DNA of 6,997 nt, taken from assembly GCA_002454845.1 (NCBI GenBank), contig DKJQ01000062.1, positions 1-6,997 on the forward strand, given 5' to 3'. The stretch's first letter is position 1; each line of letters starts with the position of its first letter. Below the pieces are notes generated by a model that saw nothing but the letters and a program-made list of their open reading frames with translations, was not told the origin of the DNA and ran no database searches. A program made the translations under genes and the position numbers. The DNA is from Ignavibacteria bacterium UBA6688. GTDB lineage: Bacteria; Bacteroidota; Ignavibacteria; UBA10030. Of the stretch, positions 6,184 to 6,997 are shown piece by piece.

Positions 6184-6582
6184 ATGCCAGACCGTACCCA
6201 CAGCAATACTCGGGAAATTCGCCAACGCCTCGCCACGTGGCGGGAGGTGTTCTTTGCCCAGAAATACCGGTTCGACCTGGGCCAGTCGTTTCTGGTTGTC
6301 GTAAACTTCACTTTGCTGATTATTACCGCGAGCGACAAGCTGCAGGTCTTCTTCGGCATCCCGCGCCTCCGGTCGCTGCTGATCGTTCTGATCCCGCTCG
6401 GATTTGTCGGAGTGTGGCTGTTCGGGTATTTCATGGACAGGGTTGTGCGCGCCGCGCAGATGGCCGAACGCCAATCGATGAAACGAAGCGAGGTCTGGGC
6501 GAAACACCATGAGCAAATGGACAGGCTCGAACAGCAGATCGGGGAACTCAAGGAGCTGGTCGTTCAACGAGGAAACGCCTGA
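6184..6582 (+). CDS. Small two-helix membrane protein with coiled-coil tail, unknown function
   Basis: I do not recognise a family for this 132-residue protein. Residues 1-30 are basic and polar. Two hydrophobic segments follow, about 34-50 (SFLVVVNFTLLIITAS region) and about 62-84 (SLLIVLIPLGFVGVWLFGY region), joined by a short loop DKLQVFFGIPRLR. The tail, about 88-130, is charged and heptad-like (EQMDRLEQQIGELKEL), suggesting a coiled coil. The positive charges flanking the second helix (MDRVVRAAQ) and the basic N-terminus suggest that both ends are cytoplasmic. It is surely real: strong AGGAGG, 21 nt after the macro gene, and its stop overlaps the next start (TGATG). It may anchor or organise one of the neighbouring enzymes at the membrane, but that is inference from position only. 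Confidence 0.85.
   Translation: MPDRTHSNTREIRQRLATWREVFFAQKYRFDLGQSFLVVVNFTLLIITASDKLQVFFGIPRLRSLLIVLIPLGFVGVWLFGYFMDRVVRAAQMAERQSMKRSEVWAKHHEQMDRLEQQIGELKELVVQRGNA
6569..6573 (+). promoter_or_regulatory. Ribosome binding site for the kynureninase-like gene
   Basis: GAGGA lies 8 nt before ATG 6582, inside the end of the upstream gene. Together with the TGATG stop/start overlap it points to translational coupling and fixes the start. Confidence 0.75.
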
Positions 6583-6997
6583 TGGACCCGCTTCTGCAAT
6601 GGAGGGAAGAGTTCCCCATTCTTGCGGAGAAGACCTACCTTGTCTCCAACTCGCTGGGAGCGATGCCCCGAAGCGTGTCCCGTCGTCTGCAGGAGTACGC
6701 CGACACCTGGTCTTCGAAAGGGGTCAGGGCCTGGTCGGATGAATGGTGGGAGATGCCGGTCCGAACGGGGGATACGATCGCCCCGTTGATCGGTGCCGGA
6801 AGCGGCGAAGTTTCCATGCATCCCAACATCACTCTGATGGAAGCCGTCATCCTTTCGTGCTTCGAGGAGGAAGCGACGAGGCAGGGGAGGAGGAAGATCG
6901 TCTGCGAGGAGATGAACTTTCCTTCTGTCCTCTATTTATACCGCAACTGGGCCGAAACACACGATTGTGAGTTGGCGCTCGTCCCCTCGGAGGACGG
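6582..6997 (+). CDS. kynU: Kynureninase-like PLP enzyme, N-terminal part, cut by right edge
   Basis: Kynureninase is a fold-type I PLP enzyme that cleaves kynurenine to anthranilate, or 3-hydroxykynurenine to 3-hydroxyanthranilate, releasing alanine, in tryptophan breakdown or de novo NAD synthesis. 138 complete codons are present. Matches to the family are FPILAEKTYLVSNSLGAMPR (11-30), with the NSLG substrate-binding motif at 23-26; WSSKGVRAWSDEWWEMPVR (43-61); and IAPLIGAGSGEVSMHPNITL (66-85). The PLP lysine and aspartate lie beyond the edge. SMHPNITL replaces the DSTSVN-type segment of classical KynU, so this is a divergent member whose substrate could differ; a related class V aminotransferase-fold enzyme is the alternative. 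The start overlaps the stop of the membrane-protein gene. The frame is open to the edge. Confidence 0.8.
   Translation, partial: MDPLLQWREEFPILAEKTYLVSNSLGAMPRSVSRRLQEYADTWSSKGVRAWSDEWWEMPVRTGDTIAPLIGAGSGEVSMHPNITLMEAVILSCFEEEATRQGRRKIVCEEMNFPSVLYLYRNWAETHDCELALVPSED

Overview
The window looks like ordinary chromosomal DNA of a Gram-negative bacterium. WaaA (Kdo transferase) implies an outer membrane with LPS. The WaaA and MOSC sequence style (RYDVWPN, GETRYD, QICPGHRKPM) and moderately high GC suggest the Bacteroidota/Ignavibacteria (FCB) side of the tree; this placement is an inference and has not been tested by search. There is no phage, IS element, CRISPR array, tRNA or rRNA.

Left half, minus strand (1-3565). 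Reading leftwards from 3565 there is a MOSC-domain gene, waaA, larC, and the first 180 codons of priA, which runs off the left edge. The first three genes are tightly spaced (34 and 15 nt gaps) and look like one operon. It ends in a textbook rho-independent terminator (553-612) 15 nt after the larC stop. Only 10 nt separate the T-tract from the GTG start of priA, so priA transcripts must either read through the terminator or start inside it. The MOSC gene looks damaged: the family's Cys-x-x-Cys segment is present in the DNA but in a different reading frame from the rest of the gene.

Middle intergenic region (3566-3914). This separates the leftward operon from rightward genes. It holds a strong sigma70-type promoter (TTGACT, 17 nt, TATTAT) for the kinase gene and an 8-bp inverted repeat flanking the -10 element. 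It also holds a small cysteine-rich stretch that reads as two CPxC-x8-C repeats in adjacent frames, joined at a CCT TGA stop. That may be a broken double zinc-ribbon gene, a +1 frameshift gene, or a product of sequence error.

Right half, plus strand (3915-6997). First comes a soluble sensor histidine kinase with two possible cyclic-nucleotide-binding modules (a CRP-like domain and a GAF domain carrying the NKFDE motif). It is followed by a stand-alone macro-domain protein, a 132-residue two-helix membrane protein with a coiled-coil tail, and the start of a kynureninase-like PLP enzyme that runs off the right edge. The last two genes overlap (TGATG) and all three may be co-transcribed. A shared link through NAD/ADP-ribose or tryptophan metabolism is possible but is only inferred.
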